Shown: positions 44,237 to 55,663 of the stretch, one piece after another | How the letters are laid out: every line of letters starts with the position of its first letter | Numbering within the stretch: position 1 is the first letter of the stretch | NCBI GenBank assembly: GCA_026545765.1 | Contig: CM048842.1 | Coordinates: 43,967,431-44,031,430 of the forward strand | DNA length: 64,000 nucleotides | Direction of reading: 5' to 3' | From: Plantago major | Lineage: Eukaryota; Streptophyta; Magnoliopsida; Lamiales; Plantaginaceae | Position numbers and translations under genes: made by a program | Notes under the pieces: model-generated | The model's input: the letters and a program-made list of their open reading frames with translations, nothing else | Told to the model about the DNA's origin: nothing | Databases searched by the model: none

Positions 44237-44374
44237 CACCAACAAACCAGTTTCTTGCTCATCCTTGAGCAAGGCAATAACGATAATCAAGAAGTGACCA
44301 TGAAATGAGCAACAAGCATAAACCACTACATATACAAGCAGCCAGTTTCTAGGGTTTCAAACTCTACTGACTCG
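44237..44374 (-). other. Athila-3 internal edge, interrupted by Athila-2
   Basis: AAACCAGTTTCTTGCTCATC, GAGCAAGGCA and CTACTGACTCG match Athila-2's own internal edge at 45783-45912. The match ends at ACTCG (44370-44374), where the Athila-2 LTR begins. This is the expected target copy. Confidence 0.7.
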
Positions 44375-45782
44375 TGATGTGAACTCAGAGATTTCATTTT
44401 CCGTTGTAGAACCTGTAATCCCTAAAGACAATCAAGATTAAATTTATAAGTCGGAAGTCCTCAAATCCACAGTTTATAGCGGAAAGTTGACTCGGGATGT
44501 CATTCTCCACGGGCACTTAGCATAGGAATAAGCAAATAATGTTTGAAATTGAATGCAGAAAAGTAAACAATTTTAATCTCAGACAAAATAATCAGTTCGT
44601 AGTAAACCCTAAATTGTTTTTGTTGTAAATCAATAGTGGACGGGTGTAAAGGTTCCCGAACCTCCCTCTGCTATGCTACACGCAACTACTTAGAATCAAA
44701 CAACTTACTTGCCATCTACAGGTAGCAAAGAAACATGCAAAAAGATCATGTCGTAGTTAATTCAGACACCCTTACTAAACCAACAATGTGTTGTGTCACT
44801 CAACACACTATCTCGTCACGTTTTCAAACAAATCACACAGGATAATATATAATCCATTACCAAGTCGTAGTTAGTAAGGATTTCCCACATAAAGAGTCGG
44901 GCGAATAAAGAACAAGCATGAATTACGTTTTAAAACTAATTCATTAATATATCACGGTATATAAAGAAGTAGCAAAAGCAGAGTTACGGCGGTTCGCCTT
45001 TACAAAAGGAAATTAGCTACTCATAGTAACAAAGAACAGTAATTGAAATCTAAGAAGAAAGGAAGAAGAAGCTTAGTCTCTGATGTTCTTGATGTCTTCG
45101 TGCTACTGCTTCTAGGTTTTCCTCCTTCTGGGTGCCTGATGGCCAGCGGGTTGGGGTTTCACTTCCCTGAGGACTGGTTCTCTCTGAAGGAGAGCTGTTT
45201 TGTGAGCTGTGTGAAATCTGAGACCCCTGAGGTCTTATTTATAGGTGAAATTTCGACCTCCAAACTGCCATTCTTCAATAAGGAAGGTTTAGGAAGGCGG
45301 GCCTCAGCCTGACAGGCCAAAAAGTAGGCCAGAAGCAAAACAGTCGGTGCACTACGGTCCACAAGCGACCGCAGTGACCCCCTATGCGGTCACAGGCGAC
45401 CGTAGAGTGCGATATCCTCAGCTTCTGTCTGTAAATCTCCGTTCTTCAATTTCGGGCTTCGTAACTTCGTTTCCTCGAAAAGTGGTCTTCTACAAAGTTG
45501 TTCCCCTTTCAATTATCTTCGCATCGGTTGGTCGCATGACATATTTTGACTCCTCGAACTCCGTGCAACGGTTGATCCGGCGTATTTACTTCCTTGTCCC
45601 AATTTAGCACAATTATGCCGTTTCAGTGCCTGAAATCGTGCAAATCCTCAAAACCACCATCATGACCTACATAAAACATGCAAAGTTGGTAATTGACCAT
45701 AAAATGACACAAATATTGCATCTAGGGCAAAAAATGAGGGTCTAAAAGTATGCTATATCGCACATTTCATTGTCACATCACA
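44375..45782 (-). repeat. Athila-2 LTR (3' in element sense)
   Basis: 1,408 bp, TGATGTGAAC to GTCACATCA. A GC-rich inverted repeat lies at about 45340-45412 (GCACTACGGTC paired with GACCGTAGAGTGC, and GACCGCAGTGACC with GCGGTCAC), in the same relative place as the palindromes of Athila-1. Confidence 0.85.
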
Positions 45783-46770
45783 CCCCAGACCAGTTTCTTG
45801 CTCCTCCTTGAGCAAGGCAAAAATGATAATTAAGAAGTGACCATGAAATGAGAAGCAAGAATAAACCACCACATAGACAAGTAGCCAGTTTCAAGGATCC
45901 AAATTCTACGGACTCGCTTAGCTTTAGCCCCAACTTCATAACTCCACAGCAAACAAGTAACAAGTAAGCATCACTCACTACAGCCAGCGGTTACAAGTGT
46001 AACCCAATGTTCTTATAGGTGTACTTCAAAATATTACCCCGTAGTAATGTTATGCAATTCTGCTCCCAAAAGTTAAGGCATAAATCAAAGTAGTGCTCAG
46101 GTTGGCTTGGTAAGTAAATCAGGTAGGATAATATAGAGGAGGGAAAGGCCAAGTATCATTAAAAGATAACAAGGCATAATAAATGGTACTTCAGGGGGAC
46201 TTATCCTTTCGGACACCGAGCTCCTTTCTTCGACTTCGTCTTCTCGTAATGATAAATCTTCAACTTCTCTTCTATCATCATAACTTCTCCATCGGTTGCT
46301 TCACACCTAGACTACTTGCTCCTTTATTTTTCTCTTTTTCTTTTTCTTTTTGACATACTATTTTTTGTAGTCGTTTTACTGCCCCGTATGCTTTTGGTTG
46401 GCCATCATTGGGATCTTTTAGTCTCTCCATTTTATGGTAGTGTCTGTTTTACCGAATTCCACACTTTTGTGCGTGCTGGTTTGGTATACATGCCATCAAC
46501 CCTCACGGACATGTAGCTTTTTAGGGCCATGCCGGTATGTGGGTAGTATCTGTAACATGTCAAACACGAAAATGGTGGTCACAAGGACCATAAATCCACT
46601 CCGAGACTTTTGTACCTTTGCTTTTTTCGGTACCTACCTTTCAATGATGATCATCGTCCACTTCTCCCCCAAACCAATTTCTCGAACTGGGGTCAGGGTT
46701 TTCTTCTCTTCTTTCCCCCAAACCAGTTCTCGACCATGATCAAAACATGATTCTCCTCCATTCTTTGGAA
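45783..46770 (-). other. Athila-2 3' tail, part left of SIRE-2
   Basis: In element sense the edge reads CTGGTCTGGGG against the LTR (polypurine tract). GTTTGGGGGAG and GTTTGGGGGAA motifs recur near 46666-46676 and 46705-46715. The block 46397-46607 matches Athila-1 9527-9734. No long frame. Confidence 0.7.
46496..46591 (-). CDS. Conserved 31-codon ORF in Athila-2 tail
   Basis: Same length, start, stop and C-terminus (QILPTYRHGPKK..VREG) as the frame at 9623-9718 in Athila-1. The first half is hydrophobic (MVLVTTIFVFDML). It may be a short membrane-type peptide, the relic of a larger 3' gene, or incidental to RNA-level conservation. Confidence 0.4.
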   Translation of the reverse strand: MVLVTTIFVFDMLQILPTYRHGPKKLHVREG

Positions 46771-46775
46771 CTCGT

Positions 46776-48210
46776 TGTTGATCCAGATAACGGCAAAGTA
46801 AAAGACTAGGAAGGGGGGGGGGGGGTGAATAGTCTTTTAAAACTTTTGTCGATAAACACAGTTTCTCAGAAACCTGGGGGTTTCTGATACTTAAATTCAG
46901 AGCGCGGAAGACTTTAAGATAGGTAAGTGCAGAAACAATAAGTATTTGTGTGTGTGTGCTTTGCTGAAATGTAAATACAGAAAGGTAAATGTCACAGCAA
47001 GTATAGTGGTATCTGGAGGTGGCATAATCCTCTAACTAATCCACTTCGGTCTTTCTGAGACCTAGAATTCACTAGAACAGATAATTGAGTTCACCTTACA
47101 ATAATCCTATTCTAAGATTCCTAAACAAATGGTTCCCAACCACATGTTCCCCTTTAGTTATTCCCCAGCTCCTAGAGTTAAGTACTTCCTCTACTCTGAT
47201 AACCTTGGAGTTATTCCCTGTTTTTCCAAATCAAGTACTTCCTCTACTCCACGCCTTGATGGTGTTGGTTATAAGGTTTCGTCAGAAAGGCTTCTCGTAT
47301 AACTTTTCAGTTATGTTTACAGAGAGCCAAACAGAACGAGACTACTTAATACATTTGTTCAGTGGATGGCAGTCTGCTCTTTACTGACCCAAGTAATTGG
47401 TGTCCGTTCTGGAGAATGAGCTTCAGAAAGGGTATCTGATAGTTGAACTCTTTCATGAATAACAATCTCTTGTTAAGGTTCAGGACAACTTAGAACTACT
47501 AGTGATTCTTCAAGCAACATAAAGCTTTCAGAAAGGATAGTAGAGTGCTTGAGATAATACTTTGCTTGTTGGTAAGTTTGCAAGATAGAGCGTTCTAAGG
47601 TATGTTCTTCAAGCATCTAAGTGTGTGATATATATAGATAAATTTGAGAGGCGTTTGAATTGTATCCGTTGTGCTCTCTATCAAATTATATCCGTTTATA
47701 TCTTGAACTATGTACTCCGAAGTCACTATCTCTTGTTTCAGAGAGGACTTGCTTTTTGCAGCATTTCTACCGATGCATTTAATGCATAGTACTGTTCATT
47801 GTCCTTTAGTCTCAACAGATACATGAGCCTTTCTGATGGCTTGCATGCTCCATACTCATGATGTCATATGTCCAGAATCATATTTCGAAAATAAGTTAAT
47901 ATACTTAAGAAAGGATTAAGGACATAGTCTTTCCGAGTTAGACTAAACCTTTATGTCTTCATAAACCTTGTGCAATCTTCAGTCTTCTAATATTCAGAAA
48001 AGCTCCATTGCTAGGATTGATCTTCATGGTCTTCTTGAAATAAAAATTACACTCAGAGACCTATAATCCTATTACAAGATTTACTAGACTAATCATACTC
48101 AGTGATTTCCTCTTTTACAATGTTCAAGTGAACTAAGATACATAATCACCTTTCTGGCTAAGATAAGAACATGTGATGAGTGATCAAAATACTAACAGAT
48201 ATTCGTAACA
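46776..48210 (-). repeat. SIRE-2 LTR (3' in element sense)
   Basis: 1,435 bp, TGTTGATCC to CGTAACA. A 13-G run lies at 46813-46825 between the AAAAGACTA and TAGTCTTTT arms. It contains 12 bp near 47693-47705 absent from the partner. Confidence 0.92.
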
Positions 48211-48225
48211 AATTTCCCCTTTTTT
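48211..48225 (-). other. SIRE-2 polypurine tract
   Basis: The minus strand reads AAAAAAGGGGAAATT against the LTR, one base different from SIRE-1. Confidence 0.85.
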
Positions 48226-48642
48226 GATCAGTCATCCATGACTATCTTTTAAGTCCTATTACAAAATTGTAATCCTGGAAGAGAAAACAATCCACCACTT
48301 AATCATTTCAAATGATATTCAATTTTAGTTGAATTAAGTGCAGAAAGTAAACATCAACCAAATCACAAGAAGTGATCTTTGATGATAAGTTGTCATCTAT
48401 TAAAAAGTATCTGAGAGTATGATCTTCAGATAGGTACAGTTTACAGAAAGAGATGCAACTTTTACATATAGAGAATTTTAGAAACCATCAGCAAGATTAC
48501 AAAAAGTAACAAAACATACTAAGTAAATTAGAACAAAGGAGAGTCCAAGCTCCAAGAGAGTATTCTAATGTTACTAGTCTTCAAGTCTTCAGAAATGCAA
48601 CTTGGGTTCAAATACCTCAAGTTCTTCAGCATCCTTTCTGGA
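48226..48642 (-). other. SIRE-2 3' noncoding stretch
   Basis: AT-rich sequence between the third-ORF stop and the purine tract, alignable with SIRE-1 20753-21124 (ATTAAGTGCAGAAAGT, ATCAACCAAATCACAAG). No frame or RNA gene. Confidence 0.6.
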
Positions 48643-51341
48643 TCAGTTGGCATGATCATCCACTAGTCTGCATTCTTGGACATAGTCATAAAGAATCCTT
48701 ATGACAGAGAGCTCTGTCTTTCTGGATAAGTCACATATTTCATGGTAACTCTTGCCAAGCTTGTGATTCTTCCGCAGAAAATGTTTGACCCAGAATTACT
48801 TTCCCCAGACCCATGCATGGTCCACTTGCAGCTGAGAAAGGTTGAAATACTTGTATATTTCTTCCAGATAGTGTATATCATCTAGGTATTCATCCAATGT
48901 CATATAGAATGACTCATAGGTTGAAACACCAAGTTTGTTCTTCCTGCTGTAGCTACCATCCAGTTTTCTTACCTTGTGTACATCATCAGGTTTTGGGTAA
49001 GGACAGGCAAAAGAAAGATCCATCTTTCTGGCTTCATTCCTCTTTTCTACTTCAAAGTTTAGCCAGGCATGAAGGTGCTTAGGTTTTAGCAATTCTGGCT
49101 TGCCTTCTCTCCATTTCAGGATTTGGTTGAGGATGGGAGTTGGAAACTTATCATTGACAGGTAGATGTTGTAGTTCCAGAATCCAATACCCTCTCTTGTT
49201 TAGAATGCACCTATATGAAGATTCTTCATTACTGGTCTTCATATACTCAATGTGGGCATCAGTTGGCCTTTCTTGATGTGTTTCATTGTTTACTCTGCCA
49301 AACTGGAAATCCCTTCTTTCTTTTCTGTTTGGTGGCCTTCTGTCAGGAGATCCTCTAACCCTTTCTTCCTTCCTTGGGGCTGTGCTGGTGGATGTTCCTT
49401 GTATAGACTTGGTATTGCCAGAAGGAGTTCTGGCTGCTAATGGCTTTGCTGCCAGAGGAGGTTGTGAAGTAGTTGCTTGTCTCCTTTTCTTGTGAAGTGG
49501 ATGTTTATCAGAATCATCCTCATCATCATTGAAGTCCAAAATTGGAGACTTGCAGCTTTCTTGGCCTCTCACTTCTCCTTCTTCCTTTTCTTCTTCTTCA
49601 GAAGTCTTCTTCTCTTCTGAGATTCTAAGGGACTTGGTTCCCCTAGTGACCATACTTCTCAGCCTTCTGGCTGGTTGATCTGGAACAACTTCTTCAGCAA
49701 GGGTGTCTCCAGTGGTGTCCTTAATGACAAGTTGACTTGAGGAGGGAGGATTTGATTGTTTTCTTTTTCTTCCTCTGCCTTTTTGAGGCATCTCTTCTTC
49801 CCCCTTAGTCATAAATGACTGACTCATGATAGCATAAGCTTCAGAGAGAGTTTCAAAGTTTTTCTGGATTTGTTGTGCACCCTGACCAATTCTTGAAGTT
49901 CCTTCTTCAGCTCTTTGTTCTGTCTAACCAGTTCCTGCTCCTTTGTGTTGAGCTCTTCAAGCGGCCTTAGGATGGCGTTGGCTTGCAGGACAACATGGCT
50001 GGCTTCATTCAATGCTGCATTAGCATTGTTACAATCCTCATCCCTGACCAATCCTAGGTCTTTCTGAGAGAGAGCTATGTTGGTTGCTCTGTTGAGTAAA
50101 GCAGCAACCAATGGCTTCATCTCTTCTGGGACGGATTTTAGCACTTCTGTGTCTTGGGCAACTAGTGTCTTTCTGAGCTCTAAAAAGACACTGTTTCTTG
50201 CACGGTGCTCTTCACTTCTTGAACTACTTGGTGCAGAGAATATATGAGGAGCAAGTAGGGATCTCTTGTGCTGAGTGACAAGTCTCTTATCTTCTGCTTC
50301 AGTAATCAAGTTGTGGGTTTCAGCATCACTATCATAATCCTTTTCTTGGATTGTTTGCAGATTGACAATTTTCTTCTGCTTTCCATCAAGTGTGCTGGCC
50401 TTCTGAGAAGATGTAGAAGGTCTTTCTGATGCAGTCTCAGCATCATGCTCTTCATCATCATTTCCATCCATGGCATCTATCTCAGCAGCTGTGACAACAA
50501 TGGCATTTTTCAAATTTCTTTGCTCATCTAGGAGTGCCAATTCCTTGGCATTAGCTTCTTCGAGCTTCTTGATTTTGGCTTCCTTTTCATCAACAAGAGC
50601 TTGAGTCTCAATGTTGATTCTCTTCTCTTCTTCCAATACCTTTCTGAGTTGTTCAATTCTAAACTTAGCGGCTGAAATTTCTTCTAAGGCATCATTGTGT
50701 TCAGCCTGTTGGGTATCTTGATGAGACTTGGGAGGTGATGATGATGGAGCTTTCTGAGCATTTGAGGGAGTAGCCTTTTCTCCACTTCCTTTGCTAGCTT
50801 TCTGAATCCCGCCTTGTCCAGGTTGGGGATCATCATTTTGATCATCATCATCATCCTTTTTCTTTGCTTCTGAGTTTGGATGCTCAGAAGGAGGTTCTTG
50901 ATAATCATTTTCGTCCATCTCCTCATCATCTTCTGAAACCAGGTTGATCACATTTGGGAATGTAATCATCCTCCCATTAACTTCTTCTTGTTCAGTTGGG
51001 TAGGTTGTGAGCTTGCTGGGCAAGGCAGGATGGGTAACCATCTGCTCTTGGGTTTGAGCATCCGCAGAATTGAAATCTGCCAAAAGTCTTTGTGCTACTT
51101 CATGAATGAAGTCTTCATGCACCAGAGTGGCAAATGTGTAGGACTCTGTTGGGAACAATGCATGGATATAATCTTCCAGATTGAAGGCGATTGCTCTCTT
51201 CTCTGGGACGTCGATTACTCTGGCTAATTCAGAAAGGTCAGCCTTTCTGAGTTTCTGCCATTGTCTAAAGCACTTGAGATGTTATTTTAAGGTGTGCTTC
51301 TGGAAGGCCTTGAGTAAATCAACTGGCACTAGACTTTGAGC
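48643..51341 (-). pseudogene. SIRE-2 third ORF, last long exon
   Basis: Begins GCTCAAAGT after the fifth intron. A TAA stops it about 20 codons in, then the frame from 51158 reads 444 codons: a helical part (FPTESYTFATLVHEDF), acidic tracts, a coiled coil (RIEQLRKVLEEEKRIN, KEAKIKKLEEANAKEL) and another helical stretch. After a frameshift, 49827-48796 gives a basic/acidic region (GRGRKRKQ, HKKRRQ) with PSGNTKSIQG, then YWILELQHLPVN, YESFYMTLDEYLDDIHYL and HAWVWGK. A TAA there replaces the Tyr codon of SIRE-1, and the same frame reads on (FWVKHFLRKN) to a TGA at 48643. No membrane segment is visible. Basic clusters hint at a nuclear protein. Confidence 0.78.
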
Positions 51342-52207
51342 CTGAAAGAAAGTGTTTAAGTTAGTTTTGCTCAAACTACTTGAGTTAGTATCTGTAAGCG
51401 AAAATAGGCTTTCTGAGCATACCTGTGTAGAGACACTAGGCTCATTATCTTGTACTTCTGCTTGTTTGGGCACAGAGGCCTCAGATACCTTGTTGTGAGG
51501 AGAAGTCTGATCCTCATCAACTTTTCTTTCTGCTAGAACCTGAGAATCAAATATGTTTAGAAACTGTTAACAGAAAACATAAGTGAAAAAAATGCTTTCT
51601 GAGACTTCACTTACTTCCAAGTGAGGAAGCTCAGCGGCATCTTTCTCAGAAACCTTGGGGGTTTCTGGAACCTTTTCTGCAGATACTGCTTGTTCAGCAG
51701 TTTTAGTTTCCTTTGGAGGAGATAACACAACTGTTTCTCCATCCAATTTTTCTTCTGACTGAGCCTCTAAGAACAAACATAAAAGATTTAGTAGTGGTTT
51801 TTCCAGAGCATTCTTTGAAGAACACTATTACTGATTGCTTACCTTCTCGTGAAGGCTCAAGAATACTTCCTCGAGCTTTTCAGCCTCTGGAATCTCTAGG
51901 TTTTGGGGTGTTGGTTCCACCACCACTACTTCCTCAGTTGGAGCCTAAGAAGAGACATTAAGAATATTAGAACATAAGATAAGAGCATTTTTAGTTATTT
52001 CTTGTTCAGAGATAACTTTACTACCTGTGGGACATGCTCTTCTTGATGTTCTGAGGTTGGAGGAACCTCTTCGTGATTCAAGGGGGTGGACAGGTTTTCT
52101 TCCCCCTGAAAGTGTGTCTCCAAGTTGTCCTGTAACAAATACAGCTTATGAGTAACAAGTTAACATACAATTATGTTGACATGTTAGATACAAACTATCT
52201 TTGTTAC
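51342..52207 (-). other. SIRE-2 mini-exon array: five introns, four phase-0 exons
   Basis: Proposed introns are 52207-52130, 52024-51945, 51842-51765, 51614-51540 and 51422-51342 (75-81 bp, GTA start, AG end). The exons are 105, 102, 150 and 117 nt, all in phase 0. They line up one for one with SIRE-1 (108, 102, 153, 117), and the small differences are whole codons. The peptides carry VPETPKVSEK and related repeats. In the third intron the acceptor AG lies just before GCT. The 117-nt exon is open here. Confidence 0.75.
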
Positions 52208-53796
52208 CTGAATAGAGCAGGCTGATCATTGATCTTTTGGACTTGTGGTGATTCCACAGTCTCTCTGTGCTCATTATTGTTCTCCTCTGCAGTATCATTC
52301 TAAGTCTCCATCTCAGTTTGATCCCTTTCTGAGAGTTGAGCTCTCTGAGAAGGTTGAGGAACCTGTTCAAGAACAGGGTTTTCTTCAGCAATATTAAGTG
52401 CTGGCATAGTGAATGTGGAAGCAATGTCAGGATCTTCCAGCATTCTATCTTCCTCACCCAGGCCTTCTTCTACCTGCTGGGCAGAGGGGCTCTTGTCTTT
52501 CTGAAGAGCTGAGCTTGATGCTTCTCCATGGGTCTCATACTTGAATCTTTTGAGTCCTTTTGCAAGTACTTCATCATCCTCAGAATCACTATTCTGTGTT
52601 GGTGCAGACCCATCTATGATATTTCTATCATCTCTAGAGAGTTCTGGAGCATTCTGGTTCAGGATTCTTGGGGCATTCTAGAGTTCCCTTTCTGAGCGTC
52701 CAACATCTTCTGAGACCTTGTCTCCAGAAGGTTGTGCCTCTTGTATGATTAGGGACTTGGAGGCTCTTTTGCTTTGAGTCCTCTTTCTCTTGGCAACTGG
52801 AGGTTTAGCTTGAGCTTGCTCAGTGACCTCCTCACCTTCTTGTGCTGATTTCTTCTTCTTCGCCTTTCGAGTGCGTTCTCGTGACAAGTTTCTCCTTTCT
52901 TCAAAAGCGTGTCGAAAAGGGAGTTGGTGGATCGATTTCCTGCCTCTCTCTGAGAGTGATTCCCATTGTTTCCAGAATGTAACAGATTCTGAGACCAAAG
53001 TGCATATTGGCCTTTGGCTCAGTAAGGCCATTGATGATTTTGGGCTCAAATTCCTCAATATGTCCAAGGAATTTGTTGAAGGCGTACTCCCCCCAATTGA
53101 AGTGGGTTTCCTGCCCTTCATGCTTCTTGTTCAGAAGATGCATCATCATCCATCTCTCCATGCTTATCTGGTCTACTCCACCTTTGTTGCCATCAAAGCA
53201 ATGGACCAGAATAAGAGCTAAAGTACTCCAGTGTTTCTGGGGATGACTAGTTCTGATGGCCTTCAGAACAAAGTCTCCTGGGCAACCTTTTGCATTTTCT
53301 AACTGGATTGCTTCAAATAGCTCTTTGATGCCTTGAATCATGGAAGCGTCCTTGATGTTGATGTCTTCAAATGTTCCTCGATTTTTCAATCGGAATATCT
53401 TGCAGAAAGTCTTGCAGTCTAGAACAATTTCTTGTCCTTGGACTTGACCGCATGTATTTTTCTTCATTATTCACAACTTTTGTGAAGATTTTGAGTTGTT
53501 ATAGAACTCCAAGACATCCAAAGGTGGATAGTCCACTGGTGCGAGATAGAAGCTTGTAGATATGGGAATTCTTCACAGATCCCCATATCGCTTCTTTCTC
53601 GTTTTGAAGGTATAATCTTGGTACATATCTCTTTACTAGAAAAGCTCCCCAATTCATTTTGTGGTTAGGTTCCAATCGATGGGGTAAACTTTCCTGTATA
53701 TGCTTATTCAACACCTTAAGTTCCTTTCCTCCTTGCTTTTCAGGAGCGTATGATACTGACCTTAGGGTTCTTGGTGGTCATCTTCTTGGGTGCCAT
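52208..53796 (-). pseudogene. SIRE-2 third ORF, first exon
   Basis: The ATG at 53796 follows a TATATAAGAG. The frame is lost within 20 codons and recovered in pieces: NHKMNWGAFLVKRY (53714-53499), then the conserved GQEIVLDCKTFCKIFRL, HWSTLALILVHCFDG and FNWGEYAFNKFLGHI (53467-52901), then a Lys-rich part (RKAKKKKSAQE, KRKRTQSKRASK), then an acidic part to LSERDQTEMET and a stop. Domain order matches SIRE-1. It ends against donor GTAACAAAG at 52207. Confidence 0.75.
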
Positions 53797-54624
53797 CTCT
53801 TATATAGAGTTTTGAGTGAGTGTTTTTTAGATGAATTTTGCACAATTAATCGAGATTAGTCTGTCTTTTCAGAAGACTAAGCACAAGAAGTTGAGTTTGC
53901 AGAGGGGGTTTTGTAGAAATCTTGAGAGATTTTGCTGTTTTGATGCAAGTTTGAAATTTCGGAATTGGTAAAAGTGTTTGTCTTTTGCCCAAATCCTATA
54001 TATATAGCAGACAAAATGTACATAGATACAACATACATACAACTGAATATGAATGCGTGTCTTTGTATCTGCATAGGCGTGGTACGTCCTTTGTACTTCA
54101 TTAAATGCGTAGTGGGCCATGTTTGCATTTCTCAACAGACATTACTTGCTTTGTTTTAATCTCAACCGTTGAGATCAAACGTTTATTCATCAAGGGCTTA
54201 TATTGAATATCTTGTAATGATATCAATCAACAAATGGTAATGTGCTGACTTGATGGATGTTTAATATGCTACATTCACTGTGTCACTTAGTAAAGAGTAG
54301 GAACACTTAATCGTTTGATCTTATCATTATGAGTGTCAAGTCCTTATCTATATATTGTTTATCATGAAAATGGTAAAAATACAAGACATTGCACATGTTT
54401 GACTTTCAGAACTTATACCTTTTGGGCTTTGTGTGTCCATTTCTCTTTATGACTAAATAGCTTTCTGAATTCAAGTGTCAGGAGCTTCAGTTGTTTGAAT
54501 GTATTTGACCCACTCTCAGTAAGTAAGTTCTAGTTTTATTTACTTATTAAGTGTGTACCAACCTTTGCCTTTCTGGATACCTGTTCCAGAAATGTTTACC
54601 TTTGAATCTTCTTCCTTTCTTCAG
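53797..54624 (-). promoter_or_regulatory. SIRE-2 spacer: TATA-like site, hairpin unit and deletion junction
   Basis: TATATATATA at 53997-54006 with matching flanks corresponds to 26914-26923 of SIRE-1. One TCTGGATACCTGTTCCAGA hairpin unit lies near 54574. Immediately beyond, Gag sequence starts. The pol deletion junction is therefore near 54600-54630. No coding frame. Confidence 0.5.
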
Positions 54625-55563
54625 TTAGTAAGGCCCTTTCTTGTACTGATGATAGTTTGGGCCAAGATGCTTTTTCAGCTTTTCTTTAGCTTTTCTTCTC
54701 TCAATCTCTTGACTCACAAATTTCTTCATGTGTCTTACTGCAAGAGCATTTTCTTCAGATGCATCTTTGGTATCCTTCTTTTCAGAAGAACCTTGAGAAA
54801 CTAGAGCAACACTTTGCAACTTTTCAGCTGTTTTTCTCTCTGAGTTGTCTCATAGTCTACAGTAGCAAGATGAGAAAAGAGCTCTACTGGAGTAATATTT
54901 GGCATCCCTTGATTGAAATAAAAGAACTTAGTGTGTTCCCAGTTGTGATTGAGACTTCTGACAATAGTCTTAATCTTTTCTGACTGGGAGTATCTATTTC
55001 TTTCACCAAGTGCAGCCATATCACTCATAAGAGTAGTAAATCTGAAATCAAGTTCTTCCAGAGTTTCAGTGGGACCTTTTTTGAAGTTTTGGAACTTCAA
55101 TTTAAGAACTTCGAACTTGTTTTCTTTGGTTTTCTCAGTTCCGGCACAGATTTCTTCAACCAATTGCCAGGCAACTTTTGCCGTTTTAGCACCCCGCATT
55201 TTAATTACACTGTATGTGCTCAGGTGTCGATCTGATGATTATGTTACGAGCTTGACCATCCAATCTGTGTCTCTTGGCATCTTCAGATGTCCAGAGCTCT
55301 CTTGGCTTGTCTTCATACATAATGCTTCCACGAGCAACATGACCACTATCACTAGCAGCCATATCCTCGCTTTCATCTTCCTTGTTTGAGGCTTTTCTTC
55401 CATCAGACACCTCAGTAACTTGTTTGAGTTGTCTAATTTTGATAGGCCCTTCATTGATGACATAGATCATTTCGTCACTAATGGTCTCCAGATGGAGCAT
55501 CATGTTGTTCTTCCATTTCTCGTAGTTTTCTGGCTTCAGAATGGGCGCATCACTCAGAGACAT
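54625..55563 (-). pseudogene. gag: SIRE-2 Gag, truncated before the zinc knuckle
   Basis: Starts MSLSDAPILKPENYEKWKNNM at 55563 and reads through an acidic stretch absent in the same form from SIRE-1 (NKEDESEDMAASD), then LWTSEDAKRHRLDGQA. A one-base insertion near 55200 shifts it to VAWQLVEEICAG, LKLKFQNFKKG, LDFRFTTLMSDMAALGE and LNHNWEHTKFFYFNQG (UBN2-type core). A second shift near 54830 leads to IERRKAKEKLKKHLG and the stop after KKGPY. The zinc knuckle and everything downstream in pol are missing. It better preserves the Gag that is damaged in SIRE-1. Confidence 0.87.
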
Positions 55564-55649
55564 ACCTGCACACTTAACACACAAATTATATAGTCCTCAG
55601 AGAGGGACAAAGTTTCTTCACCTATCTGGGGATCTAGGTTCAACCTCCT

Positions 55650-55661
55650 GCTCTGATACCA
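55650..55661 (-). other. SIRE-2 primer-binding site (tRNA-iMet)
   Basis: The minus strand reads TGGTATCAGAGC two bases inside the LTR. Confidence 0.87.
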
Positions 55662-55663
55662 CT

